The translations under genes were made by a program, and so were the position numbers. 64,000 nucleotides of DNA from Bradyrhizobium sp. CCBAU 51627 (lineage in GTDB: Bacteria; Pseudomonadota; Alphaproteobacteria; Rhizobiales; Xanthobacteraceae), in NCBI RefSeq assembly GCF_028128765.1, contig NZ_LBJG01000023.1:1-64000 (forward strand). Reading direction: 5' to 3'. Below are positions 15,791 to 29,415 of this stretch, in pieces. Below the pieces are notes generated by a model. That model did not search any database and was not told the DNA's origin. It worked only from the letters and a program-made list of their open reading frames with translations. Position 1 is the stretch's first letter; each line of letters starts with the position of its first letter.

Positions 15791-17587
15791 ATGGAAAGAC
15801 GTCTGGCTGCCATCGTCTGTGCCGATGTCGCCGGCTATTCGCGCATGATGGGTACTGACGAGGCCGGCACCCATGCCGCCTTCAAGGCCCATCGCAGCGC
15901 GATTCACCCCATCATCCTCAACCACGGCGGCCGCGTCGTGAAAAACACCGGCGATGGTTTTCTGCTGGAGTTTCCCTCCATCGTCGGCGCCGCCGAGGCC
16001 GCGATCGCCATGCAGGTCCTGATGGCGGAGCGCAACCGCCATCTGCCCGCAGACCGTACCATGCAGTTCCGGCTCGGCATCCATATGGGTGACGTCATCG
16101 CGGACGAGGATGAGGTGTTCGGCGACGATGTCAACATTGCCGTGCGCCTGGAATCGGTGGCGAGCCCCGGCGGCTTCGCAATCTCGGCCAAGGCGTACAA
16201 GGAAGCGAGCAAGCATCTGACCGTGCCGCTGATGGACGGCGGCAATCACCGCTTCAAGAACATCAAGGATCCGATCGGGGTCTGGACCTGGACACCCGAG
16301 GGCGCGCCCCCACTCGCGCCCGAGCTGAAGGAAGGATCGGCACTCTCGCAGTCCTACCGCACCGCGATTGTCGGCGTGCTGCCCTTTGCCAATCTCAGCG
16401 ACGCCCAGGACGAATATTTCTCCGACGGCCTGACCGAGGATCTGATTCACGCGCTGTCGCTGCAATCCTTCTACCGCGTGCTGAGCCGCAACTCGACCTT
16501 CGCCTTCAAGGGCAAGAACGTCAGCACGCGCGTGATCGCGCGCGAGATCGATGCCACCTATCTGATCCAGGGCTCGGTGCGGCGCGCCGGCGCCAAGATT
16601 CGTGTCACCGCAGAGCTGATCGCGCCGGAGACCGGCGAGCAGCTCTGGACCGGCCGTTACGACCGCGACATCGGCGACCTCTTCGCCATGCAGGACGAGA
16701 TCACGACCAGTTTGTCTGCGGCCATCGCCACCGAGATCGTCCGGGCCGAGGCCTCCGCGCCGCCTCGCCCGACCAACGACGTCACGGCCTGGGACCGCTT
16801 CCTGAAAGGCCTGTCGCATTATTACCGGCAGACCAAGGAAGACTTAAGCACCGCGGTCGCGCTGTTCCGCGAGGCGATCGCGCTTGATCCCAAGCTGTCG
16901 ATCGCGCATGCCTATCTCGCCACGATCCAGATCCAGAGCATCCAGTTCGGCTGGGTCAAGGGTACGCGCGAGATGTGGGCCGAGGCGATGAGCCTGGCCG
17001 AAACCAGCGTCCGGCTCGACCCGCGCTCCTCCTTTGCGTTCTCGATCCTGTCCTGGGCGCACGCGATGGAAGGCCATGACGAGGCGGCGATGGACGCGGC
17101 CAAGCGCGCCGTCGCCCTCAACCCCTACGACATGGGTGCGCGCGGCGTGCTCGGCATCTGCCATTTCGTCATCGGCCAGCACCGCCAGGCCATCGAGCTG
17201 TTTTCGATGGCCGCCCAGCGCGACAACAGCGACCCACGCTATCAATGGGCGGCGCTCAACGCCTTCAGCCACTATCTCGTCCGCCAATATGACGCGACCC
17301 TGTCCTGGGCCCGCGAGCAGCTCTACGTCAACCCGAACCACATGCAGGCTTTGGCGATCCGCGCCGCGGCGCTGGCGCAATTGGGCCGAACTGGCGAGGC
17401 GGCCGAGGCGACCGGCGTGCTGATGAGCAATTACCCGACCCTGAATGTCGACCGCCATTTGCGGAATTTTCACTGGAAGCGGCCCGAGGACATCGCGCAT
17501 TACCGCGAGGGACTTCTGAAGGCGGGCGTGCCGGCCAGCAAGCTCACTTTGGTCCAGAGCGACGTCAGGCGCGCCGCGGAATTCTGA
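15791..17587 (+). CDS. Class III adenylate cyclase with TolB-like and TPR domains
   Basis: 598 residues in three parts. Residues 1-175 form a class III nucleotide cyclase domain with both metal aspartates, D12 (CADVAGYSRMM) and D55 (KNTGDGFLLEF), plus GDDVNIAVRLESVA for the transition state. Residues 195-320 form a TolB-like or FlgO-type domain (VGVLPFANLSDAQDEYFSDGLTEDL, TYLIQGSVRRAG, LWTGRYDRDIGDLFAMQDEI). The rest is a TPR array (AVALFREAIALDPKLSIAHAYLA and more). There is no signal or membrane segment, so it is cytoplasmic. This architecture is expanded in Bradyrhizobium; the signal sensed is unknown. Good SD (GAGG) before the ATG. Confidence 0.88.
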   Translation: MERRLAAIVCADVAGYSRMMGTDEAGTHAAFKAHRSAIHPIILNHGGRVVKNTGDGFLLEFPSIVGAAEAAIAMQVLMAERNRHLPADRTMQFRLGIHMGDVIADEDEVFGDDVNIAVRLESVASPGGFAISAKAYKEASKHLTVPLMDGGNHRFKNIKDPIGVWTWTPEGAPPLAPELKEGSALSQSYRTAIVGVLPFANLSDAQDEYFSDGLTEDLIHALSLQSFYRVLSRNSTFAFKGKNVSTRVIAREIDATYLIQGSVRRAGAKIRVTAELIAPETGEQLWTGRYDRDIGDLFAMQDEITTSLSAAIATEIVRAEASAPPRPTNDVTAWDRFLKGLSHYYRQTKEDLSTAVALFREAIALDPKLSIAHAYLATIQIQSIQFGWVKGTREMWAEAMSLAETSVRLDPRSSFAFSILSWAHAMEGHDEAAMDAAKRAVALNPYDMGARGVLGICHFVIGQHRQAIELFSMAAQRDNSDPRYQWAALNAFSHYLVRQYDATLSWAREQLYVNPNHMQALAIRAAALAQLGRTGEAAEATGVLMSNYPTLNVDRHLRNFHWKRPEDIAHYREGLLKAGVPASKLTLVQSDVRRAAEF

Positions 17588-17786
17588 AGACAGGATTCCG
17601 AGAGCAGGCTTGCCCCGTGTCCCGCGATCCCGGGCCAGGTTTTATTGACACCCGAGTGGATTCAGCCACACTTTGTCACACGCTGAAGTAGTATAGTTGC
17701 GTTGCGTCTGCTGTCTGTTTGTTAGGACTTTCCGCGCTGTATCGGCGCGGCCGCTTTTCGCGATCCGTTTGCTTCAGGAATTGCCG

Positions 17787-20591
17787 ATGGATGACTCCCG
17801 CAAGACGCCGTTCGATCCCTCAATCGCAGTCTCGCCCAACAATCCCTGCCCGTTCCTGCGTGGCCTCGTCGGCGAAGGCTTTTTCGACGGCGGAACCGTG
17901 CCGCTCCGGACGCTGTCGCAGACCATCGCAAATGCAAGCGGCGAGAGCGGGTTGAAGAAGACCTCGGCCCGCGTTCAGGTCCGCGGCGTCGCGCTAATCG
18001 CCAACGGCGCCTGTCACATCCTGCAAAGCCTCTTCTGGGGCGCACAGCTCAATCGCTTGCGCGGCGGCCCGCTCGACAAGCTCGGCGCCGGCTCGCGCAT
18101 CCTCGACGTCGACGGGCGCGTCAACGAGGACGAGATCAAGCGGCTCGCCGGTTTCGGCGGCACCTATGCCGATCCGGATGGCGGCAACGAGATCGGGCTC
18201 AACGCCTCGCAAATTCAGACCTTCATGAACGACAACCTCAAGCGCGCCGGCAACCAGGCGCGCTGGTACTACCCGATCCTGATGAAGTTCGAATGGCCCG
18301 TCCTGCTCCGGATCATGGGCAAGGGTCAGGGTGATGATCGCTATCTCAGCGTGGCCGAGGTGAGGACATTGTTCAACGAGCGCAAATTCCCTGACCGGAT
18401 CACCCAGCGGGTCGTCAGCCAGCCGGTCACCCCGCCCTCGCTGATCTTGCGCGCAGCCGGCGGGCTCGTCGCCGCGCTGCTCGTCTTTGGCATCGTGGCG
18501 CTGCGCTTTCCCGATCAATTCCAGCCGATGCTGCCCGGCATCCTCGGCGACCTGGTGGCGCCGCCATTGCCCGCGCATGTCGAACCCCGCGCCGCATATT
18601 GGCTGGAGCAGAACTGGGCGCTGGAGGACCGGCACTGGTTTCATCACGCCAGCCAGGGCACCGCGACCTTCCCGGTGCCCTATAGCTGGTTCATGGCGCT
18701 CGAACAGCCACGGCTTCATTTTTTTGCAAAGCCCGGGATGCTCCATGACAGCGACCATCTGCAGCGCTTCGGCTTCATCCCGAGCCCGCAGACGATCAAC
18801 ACCGACGACGCCACGCTGCGCCGGTTCGGTTATGCCAACGTCTACGACAAGACGAAGCCGGTGCCGGCGCGTCTCTGGGATCCGCCGGTCAACTGGGGTC
18901 GCCAGGCCGAAAACGTCGACGGTCTGCCCGTCGGCTTTGCGCGCATGACCGGCGTGGCCGATCCCGCAACCGGCAAGGTCGGCGAGGATCGGATCGGCTT
19001 GACTTGCGCTGCCTGCCACACCGGCCAGATCCACTACAAAGGGATCGACATCCGCTTCGACGGCGGCCCGGCAATGACCGATCTCAGGAAGCTCGAGATC
19101 ACGACCGGCCTGTCGATCGCTTACACGCGGTACGTGCCCGGGCGATTCACGCGCTTCGCCGATCGTGTGCTCGGCCCCTCCGCCAGCGATGCCGATCGCG
19201 ACGCGCTGAAGCAGAAGTTGCGCGCGATCAGCACATTCCTGGTCGACTGGGAAAAGACCTACGCGAAAACCATCGAAGGCAAGACGAGGTTCAACGAGAA
19301 GACGAAGCGGGAAGAGCAGCAGCAGGACACCGAGGAAGGATATGGCCGCCTCGATGCGCTCAACCGCATCGGCAATCAGGTCTTCTCACAGGACATGGCG
19401 CTCAGCGGCCTCAGCGGCTTCGAAAAGAATCTGCATGCCAAGGATGCGCCGGTCAGCTTCCCGCCGATCTGGACCATTCCCTGGCTCAAATTCGCGCAAT
19501 ATGACGCCTCGATCGAGCAACCGCTGATCCGCAATGCCGGCGAAGCGCTTGGCGTCACTGCGCTGCTGAATCTGTCCAACGATACGCCAAAGGACACGCT
19601 GTTTCGCTCGTCGATGGACATCAAGAATCTGAACTGGATCGAGGACCTGCTGAAGGGATCGGCGCCCTATCCGAAAAAGCAGCTCTCCGGACTGACGTCG
19701 CCGAAATGGCCATCTGACATCTTCGGCGACGCGGCGTGGAAGATCGATGGCGAACGCGTCAAACGCGGCCGCAAGCTCTATGCGGAGATCTGCGTCGAAT
19801 GCCATCTCGGTCCGGTCAACGACCCCGTCTTCGACAGCGAATTTCCGGACCAGAGCATCTGGTCTTCGTCACGATGGGAAACCATCGGCAACGACAAATT
19901 CCTGAACGAGGTCCAGAAAAGCGCCAAGGGCATGGGAACGGACCCGGCTCAGGCCAGCATACTGGCGACGCGCACGGTTCAGGTGCCGGGCTTCCTCAAG
20001 CTCGACCCCACACAGAAGCTCAATGCCTGGTGGGGCTGCAATCTACCGGATGTGTCGTCGACCGATATGCCGTATTCGCTTGGCTTGATGGTGCTCGTCG
20101 ACATCGTCAGCCGCAAGGCGATGGACGATGCCAAGATCGATCTGAAGGTTCAGCAGGCCTGGTGGGGCGCGCGCAAGAACTGCCCCAACCCCGGGCCGCA
20201 ACCGCCGGACAAGCAGGAGAAGGGGCCCTGGTATCGCGCGCGCCCGCTCAACGGCGTCTGGGCCACCGCGCCTTACCTGCACAACGGATCTGTACCATCG
20301 CTCTACTGGATGCTGAGCCCTGCGGCCGAGCGCCCCAAATCGTTCTGCATGGGCGGTGACCGCGACTACGATCCGAAGCAGGTCGGCTTCGCCGTCACCG
20401 ACGGCGAGAGCTGCAAGACCGGGCAGTCGCGCTTCTCGACGCGAGCCCCTGATGGCACCGAACTGTTCGGCAACAGCAATGCCGGCCACTCGTTCGATGG
20501 TACGCCAGGTCCCGGCAAGGACGGCACCATCGGCCGCGTGCTTAGGGAGCAAGAGCGCTACGATCTGATCGAGTATTTGAAGACGCTGTGA
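17787..20591 (+). CDS. Di-heme c-type protein, RoxA-like (rubber-oxygenase/fatty-acid-dioxygenase-type) with an extra N-terminal domain
   Basis: 934 residues. An amino part (about 1-215; NPCPFLRGLVGEGFFDGGTVPL...) precedes one membrane anchor near 218-242 (ILRAAGGLVAALLVFGIVALRF). The large carboxy part carries two heme c sites, CAACH near residue 406 and CVECH near residue 668, and RoxA-like motifs WFHHASQGTATFPVPYSWFMALEQ, NVDGLPVGF and APYLHNGSVPSLYWML. RoxA and relatives oxidise cis-polyisoprene or unsaturated fatty acids with O2, but many homologues are only annotated as di-heme peroxidases. The start at 17787 follows AGGAA by 6 nt. The anchor puts the heme domain in the periplasm and the first domain in the cytoplasm, an odd layout. 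Confidence 0.8.
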   Translation: MDDSRKTPFDPSIAVSPNNPCPFLRGLVGEGFFDGGTVPLRTLSQTIANASGESGLKKTSARVQVRGVALIANGACHILQSLFWGAQLNRLRGGPLDKLGAGSRILDVDGRVNEDEIKRLAGFGGTYADPDGGNEIGLNASQIQTFMNDNLKRAGNQARWYYPILMKFEWPVLLRIMGKGQGDDRYLSVAEVRTLFNERKFPDRITQRVVSQPVTPPSLILRAAGGLVAALLVFGIVALRFPDQFQPMLPGILGDLVAPPLPAHVEPRAAYWLEQNWALEDRHWFHHASQGTATFPVPYSWFMALEQPRLHFFAKPGMLHDSDHLQRFGFIPSPQTINTDDATLRRFGYANVYDKTKPVPARLWDPPVNWGRQAENVDGLPVGFARMTGVADPATGKVGEDRIGLTCAACHTGQIHYKGIDIRFDGGPAMTDLRKLEITTGLSIAYTRYVPGRFTRFADRVLGPSASDADRDALKQKLRAISTFLVDWEKTYAKTIEGKTRFNEKTKREEQQQDTEEGYGRLDALNRIGNQVFSQDMALSGLSGFEKNLHAKDAPVSFPPIWTIPWLKFAQYDASIEQPLIRNAGEALGVTALLNLSNDTPKDTLFRSSMDIKNLNWIEDLLKGSAPYPKKQLSGLTSPKWPSDIFGDAAWKIDGERVKRGRKLYAEICVECHLGPVNDPVFDSEFPDQSIWSSSRWETIGNDKFLNEVQKSAKGMGTDPAQASILATRTVQVPGFLKLDPTQKLNAWWGCNLPDVSSTDMPYSLGLMVLVDIVSRKAMDDAKIDLKVQQAWWGARKNCPNPGPQPPDKQEKGPWYRARPLNGVWATAPYLHNGSVPSLYWMLSPAAERPKSFCMGGDRDYDPKQVGFAVTDGESCKTGQSRFSTRAPDGTELFGNSNAGHSFDGTPGPGKDGTIGRVLREQERYDLIEYLKTL

Positions 20592-20643
20592 GATGCCGCT
20601 TACCTCGCCCCGCTTGCGGGAAGAGGTCGGATTGTATCAACAT

Positions 20644-20760
20644 CGTCATTGCGAGAAGCTCGCGACAAAATTGCGAAGCAATTTTGCGCTGATGCGACGA
20701 AGCAATCCAGACTGCCTCTGCGGAGATAGTCTGGATTGCTTCGCTGCGCTCGCAATGACG
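20644..20760. repeat. Dispersed palindromic repeat, family A, copy 1
   Basis: Bounded by CGTCATTGCGAG and CGCAATGACG. It contains the inner palindromes AAAATTGCGAAGCAATTTT and AGCAATCCAGACT...AGTCTGGATTGCT. The same family recurs in opposite order at 35260-35380. This is a common intergenic repeat type in Bradyrhizobium chromosomes. Confidence 0.8.
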
Positions 20761-20812
20761 GTGAATGAGAACAATCCGCGAGCCCAACTCACACCGCGCT
20801 CGCGGACCAACC

Positions 20813-21760
20813 TCACTTGAACAGCGGCGTGCCCGGCACGAACGCGTCGAACGCGGCCCAGAACTGGGAGCGATAGCGGTCCTGTTCCTGCAGGATCTCG
20901 TGCTTCGAGCCGGCGATCACGAGATGGGAGCCGGCGCGTAAGTGATAGGCGAATTCCTCGATAGCCGCGGTCGAGACGACCGTGTCGTTGGACGCCGCCA
21001 GCATCAGGATCGGCTGGCGGATCTCGGAGGGGTAGTTCATTCCCTTGAACGTGTGCATGGCGCGGAACGCGGTGTCGGCCCAGGCGACCGTCGGTGACGC
21101 GAGGCCGAGCGTCGGGTCCTCCTCCAGGATCGCGGCGTTGCGCGCATAGCGGACGGGATCACTGGTGAGGGGATTGTTGATGAAGGGAGACAGACCGGTG
21201 AGCTCGTCGCTGCCGCCAGGCACGTAACCTCCGCCTCGCCCCAGCATGCGCATCGTCTTCAACAGCGCCCGCACCGGAAACGACGTGGCGCGCCCCGGCA
21301 GGTCGATCATCGGCGCGGTGAGCACCATGCGATCGAACCAGCGCTTCTGCGCATGCGCGAGGCGCAAGAGCACCGCGCCGCCCATGGAATGGGCCAGCGC
21401 GAAGTACGGCGGCGGGCAATCCGGCAGCACCACCTGCTGCACGAAGGTCTCCACGTCGATCTCGTAATCGGCGAAGTTGCGCACGTAGCCCTTGCGCGGA
21501 TCACGCAGGCGGCGCGATGAATGGCCCTGGCCGCGCCAGTCGATCATCGCCACCGCAAAACCGCGATCGCGCAAATCACGCACGGTCTCGAAATATTTCT
21601 CGATCTGCTCGCTGCGCCCGGTGAAGACGCAGACGGTCCCCTTGCGATTGGCCGGTGGCGCCCAGCGTGCGTACCGCAGCTCGACCCTGTCTGGCGTCTT
21701 GATGGTGCCGCTGACAACGTCTTCGGGCACGGGATTGGACGGAATCGAGACCAGCGTCAT
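20813..21760 (-). CDS. Alpha/beta hydrolase, lysophospholipase/monoglyceride-lipase type (PldB-like)
   Basis: A 315-residue alpha/beta hydrolase. FTGRSEQIEKYFETVRDLRDRGFAVAMIDWRGQGHSSRRL is the strong PldB-like lysophospholipase signature. The nucleophile is in AHSMGG (the usual GHSMGG with Ala first), the acid in AASNDTVV and the His in GSKHEIL. It probably hydrolyses lysophospholipids or acylglycerols, at the cytoplasmic or inner-membrane side since no signal peptide is seen. The start at 21760 fits the family; 21805 adds 15 residues. Confidence 0.88.
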   Translation of the reverse strand: MTLVSIPSNPVPEDVVSGTIKTPDRVELRYARWAPPANRKGTVCVFTGRSEQIEKYFETVRDLRDRGFAVAMIDWRGQGHSSRRLRDPRKGYVRNFADYEIDVETFVQQVVLPDCPPPYFALAHSMGGAVLLRLAHAQKRWFDRMVLTAPMIDLPGRATSFPVRALLKTMRMLGRGGGYVPGGSDELTGLSPFINNPLTSDPVRYARNAAILEEDPTLGLASPTVAWADTAFRAMHTFKGMNYPSEIRQPILMLAASNDTVVSTAAIEEFAYHLRAGSHLVIAGSKHEILQEQDRYRSQFWAAFDAFVPGTPLFK

Positions 21761-21889
21761 GATGGGAAGTGCTTGGGCGCCACGTGGTGTAACCAACCGC
21801 TGCAAATCAAGGGCGGGAGCGCCGAAAAGGCGCCGCTACCGCCCTCTTGAACGCCGTTCTGGACCCACCCATATCATCTCAGTGCAGGC

Positions 21890-21993
21890 CGCTACCAGTG
21901 TTTCGGAACCGGAACATCAGGCTGCACACAGAGATGAGCCCGGCCCGATTGGCGGGCGGGTTACCAAACAGTCGCTCAATGGAGGACTTGACC
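21890..21993 (+). promoter_or_regulatory. Candidate ROSE-type RNA thermometer upstream of hsp20
   Basis: The 5' region of this small heat-shock gene holds a bulged hairpin (CCCGGCCCG, 21939-21947, with CGGGCGGG, 21953-21960; one bulged G), a feature common in ROSE elements. TCGCT then lies just before the GGAGGA Shine-Dalgarno, matching the conserved UYGCU that pairs with the ribosome site in rhizobial ROSE elements. The boundaries are approximate. Confidence 0.6.
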
Positions 21994-22455
21994 ATGCGTA
22001 CCTACGACCTCACCCCGTTCTATCGTTCCACCGTCGGCTTCGACCGCCTCTTCAACCTGCTCGACCAGGCAGGCTCTGACGGCAGCCCCGGTTATCCCCC
22101 CTACAATATCGAGCGCACCGGCGAGAACGCCTACCGCATCACCGTTGCGGTCTCTGGCTTCTCCAAGGATGAGCTCTCCATCGTCGCGAAGGAAAACACG
22201 CTGACGATCAAGGGCGAGAAAGTCGCCAACGAGAACTCGAAATCCGAAGTGCTCTATCGCGGCATCGCCGCCCGCGCCTTCGAGCGCGCCTTCCAGCTCG
22301 CCGACTTCGTGCAGGTGAAGGACGCCTCGCTCGAGAATGGGCTGCTTCATGTCGACCTCGTCCGCGAGATCCCCGAGGCCAAGAAGCCGCGCCAGATCGC
22401 GATCAACACCGGCGCTGCGAAGGCGCAGGTGATCGAGAGCTCGGTTGCCGCCTAA
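21994..22455 (+). CDS. Small heat-shock protein, Hsp20/IbpA family
   Basis: A 153-residue alpha-crystallin-domain protein. RTYDLTPFYRSTVGFDRLFNLLDQ is the class A rhizobial Hsp20 opening, followed by YPPYNIERTGENAYRITVAVSGFSKDELSIVAKENTLTIKG and AFQLADFVQVKDASLENGLLHVDLVREIP. The carboxy tail has the I-x-I-type contact IAINTG. A perfect GGAGG lies 8 nt upstream of the ATG. It holds unfolded proteins for refolding. Heat control is suggested by the leader. A strong terminator follows at 22481. Confidence 0.92.
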   Translation: MRTYDLTPFYRSTVGFDRLFNLLDQAGSDGSPGYPPYNIERTGENAYRITVAVSGFSKDELSIVAKENTLTIKGEKVANENSKSEVLYRGIAARAFERAFQLADFVQVKDASLENGLLHVDLVREIPEAKKPRQIAINTGAAKAQVIESSVAA

Positions 22456-22480
22456 GCCGCGCGCCACCTCCACGTTGCGA

Positions 22481-22510
22481 AAACGCCCCGGTCGCCCGGG
22501 GCGTTTTTTC
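22481..22510 (+). terminator. Rho-independent terminator after hsp20
   Basis: CGCCCCGG (22484-22491), loop TCGC, CCGGGGCG (22496-22503), then TTTTTT. Confidence 0.85.
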
Positions 22511-22606
22511 ATTTTGCAGCGCATCACAGACTGGTGAGCCGTGTAACGTGGCCGCCAAACGCTCCGTCCTTTGGAGATCGCAGCCAAAACAAGACGGAGA
22601 ACGAAC

Positions 22607-23377
22607 ATGACTTTCTGGCGCAGCCTTTTCGTCGCCGCGAGCCTGCTGACAGCCCCAATCAGCCTCGCCCATGCGCAGATCCCGCAGTCCGTGAAGGCCA
22701 AGAACGTCGTGCTGGTGCACGGCGCCTGGGCCGACGGATCGAGCTGGTCGGAGGTGATCCCGATTCTCCAGGCCGCCGGGCTCAACGTCACCGCTGTGCA
22801 AAATCCGCTGGGATCGCTCGCCGAGTCGGTCGAGGCGACCAGGCGTGTGCTCGCCGAGCAGGATGGGCCGACCGTACTGGCCGCGCATTCCTGGGGCGGC
22901 ACCGTGATCAGCCAGGTCGGTACCGACCCGAAGGTGACCGGCCTCGTCTTTGTCGCGGCGCGCGCTCCCGACGCCAATGAGGATTTCGTGGCGTTGTCAA
23001 AGCAGTTTCCAACCGGCCCTGCGCGCGCCGGCATCGTCGAGCGCGACGGCTACACCAAACTGTCCGAAGATGCCTTCCTGAACTATTTCGCCAACGGCGT
23101 CGCGCCTGATCGCGCCAGGGAGCTCTACGCCGTGCAATGGCCGACGGCCGCCTCGATCTTCGCCGGCCGCACCACCGAAGCCGCCTGGCATTCGAAGCCG
23201 AGTTGGTACGCGGTATCGAAGAACGACGGCACCATCAACCCCGACTTCGAACGCTTCCTGGCCAAGCGGATGAACGCAACCACGATCGAACTCGACGCCG
23301 GCCACCTCTCGCTGGTGTCGCATCCGAAAGAGGTGGCGAATCTGATCCTGGAGGCGGCGGGGTATCCTCGCAGCTGA
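22607..23377 (+). CDS. Exported alpha/beta hydrolase
   Basis: 256 residues with a signal peptide (TFWRSLFVAASLLTAPISLAHAQ, cleavage near residue 24). The fold motifs are VVLVHGAWADGSSWSEVIP (oxyanion region), nucleophile AAHSWGGTVIS and a final GHLSLVSHP His. ADGSSWSEV plus the YAVSKNDGTINPDFERF segment recall the HNL/esterase group often annotated as alpha/beta hydrolase. The periplasmic substrate is unknown. The start at 22607 was chosen because the signal peptide begins there. It runs into a terminator shared with the convergent gene. Confidence 0.82.
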   Translation: MTFWRSLFVAASLLTAPISLAHAQIPQSVKAKNVVLVHGAWADGSSWSEVIPILQAAGLNVTAVQNPLGSLAESVEATRRVLAEQDGPTVLAAHSWGGTVISQVGTDPKVTGLVFVAARAPDANEDFVALSKQFPTGPARAGIVERDGYTKLSEDAFLNYFANGVAPDRARELYAVQWPTAASIFAGRTTEAAWHSKPSWYAVSKNDGTINPDFERFLAKRMNATTIELDAGHLSLVSHPKEVANLILEAAGYPRS

Positions 23378-23398
23378 GGCATTGCCTCTGTCGTGCCT

Positions 23399-23425
23399 AA
23401 GCGCCCGAGCTCTTCGGGCGCTTTG
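23399..23425. terminator. Hairpin terminator between two convergent genes
   Basis: AAGCGCCCGA (23399-23408), loop GCTCT, TCGGGCGCTT (23414-23423), a perfect 10-bp stem ending in T on the plus strand and in T on the minus strand as well, between the stops at 23377 and 23436. It could serve both genes. Confidence 0.7.
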
Positions 23426-23435
23426 TACGCTCAGC

Positions 23436-24179
23436 CTAATCCAGCCCCTGCACGGCAGGCATCTCCTGTGTCGGCAAAATGATAGGAGCCGGCTTGGCCT
23501 CGCCGACGGCCGGAGCCGCGGCGGCCGGCGCGGCCTCCGGCGGTTTTGCTTGTACTGCGGCAGTCTGCTGCGCAGGCTGGGCGTGCGGCGGCTGTTCGGC
23601 GGGCCTGGCAACCGCAACCGGCGTCTCGGCGCGCCGCGGAGCCGCCTTCGGCAGCGGCACGGTCCGGCTGGCGACATGGGGGATCGGAGCCGGCGGGCGC
23701 GGCGGGCCGCTGCGGACCATGGTCGGCGGCAGCGCGGTTTGCGGCTCGTAAGGCGCAGCCGCGGGCTCCTCATAGGCGGGGATCATACTGTAGGCGCCGG
23801 CGGCCGGCATGAAACGGATGATCCGGCCATCGCGGGCGTCAATCACGAGCCGGCCATCGTCGCCGCGGCGATCGATCACCGCGATGGTGTAAACGGCGCC
23901 GCGCAGGCGCGGGATGCCGAGCGGCGCGAAGCCGTTGTCGCGCAGTACCGCATAGACCTCGGTGGCCGGCAACAGCGCCGGCGCCGGGCCGCGCTCCTCA
24001 TAACCATAGCCATAGCCGTAGCGCGGCGGCGGTGCGGCTTCTGGCGCGTAGGGCCCGTCGAAATCCGACACCGAGATATAGGCCCCTCCGGAAATACCAC
24101 TCGCCGGAACTTGTGCCTGAGCAGCAGTTGCAGCCAGCACCAGCGTGACCGCGGCCACACATCCTATGAAAAACTTCAT
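23436..24179 (-). CDS. Exported Pro/Ala-rich protein of unknown function
   Basis: 247 residues. A signal peptide KFFIGCVAAVTLVLAATAAQA is followed by a Tyr/Gly/Pro stretch (RYGYGYGYEERGPAPALL), then a compact segment (EVYAVLRDNGFAPLGIPRLRGAVYTIAVIDRRGDDGRLVIDARDGRIIRFMPA) resembling a PepSY-like or beta-rich unit, then about 120 residues of low-complexity Pro/Ala/Gln. A cell-envelope role is likely. No enzyme motif. Ends convergent with the hydrolase gene. I chose the start at 24179 because the signal peptide begins there. Confidence 0.6.
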   Translation of the reverse strand: MKFFIGCVAAVTLVLAATAAQAQVPASGISGGAYISVSDFDGPYAPEAAPPPRYGYGYGYEERGPAPALLPATEVYAVLRDNGFAPLGIPRLRGAVYTIAVIDRRGDDGRLVIDARDGRIIRFMPAAGAYSMIPAYEEPAAAPYEPQTALPPTMVRSGPPRPPAPIPHVASRTVPLPKAAPRRAETPVAVARPAEQPPHAQPAQQTAAVQAKPPEAAPAAAAPAVGEAKPAPIILPTQEMPAVQGLD

Positions 24180-24670
24180 GGTCGACACGCTCCTGTCAGG
24201 CCCCGAAGGATCAGCGCTCTTTCGCTTCTTTGCGGGGTGGCGCACCTTCCGAAGGGCTGATCCGAAGCTTCATTCGGGATTTCGGCGCCCCTTGGGCCGG
24301 ATCGGGGCGCGTTTGCTTCTAAACCGGGGCCGCGCAACTTTCGGAAAGCGATTGATTGACTTATCGGGAATCGGGACTTCCGCGCGCTTGTGTGCTAGAC
24401 AAAAATTTGGCAAGGTGATGGTTAGGACAGGAAAGCTGTCTCAATTTTGCTTGCGGTTCCGGCATAGGGATTGCAGCGAAAACCGGTGCTTTCGAGCACC
24501 AATAAGGCAACAGGCAAAGCCGTTCTCGGGGACGAAGAACGCCTTGGCCTGAATTTAAGAAAATGCGGCTCGCAGCGGACGAGCGGTGACCCAGAGGCGG
24601 GTGCCGCGGAACGCCCAAGGTGCGCCGAAGATGGCGGTGAGGCAGCTTGCCGCATGGAGAGGATTGGAAC
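24180..24670. other. Long intergenic region upstream of gltB
   Basis: 491 bp without a credible gene. It must contain the promoter of the exported-protein gene (minus strand) and of gltB (plus strand). A short hairpin GGTGCT-TTCG-AGCACC (24485-24500) lies in the putative gltB leader and lacks a T tract, so it is not a terminator. No NtrC or sigma-54 site was recognised. Confidence 0.4.
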
Positions 24671-29407
<4,737 letters not shown>

Positions 29408-29415
29408 GAAGAAGC

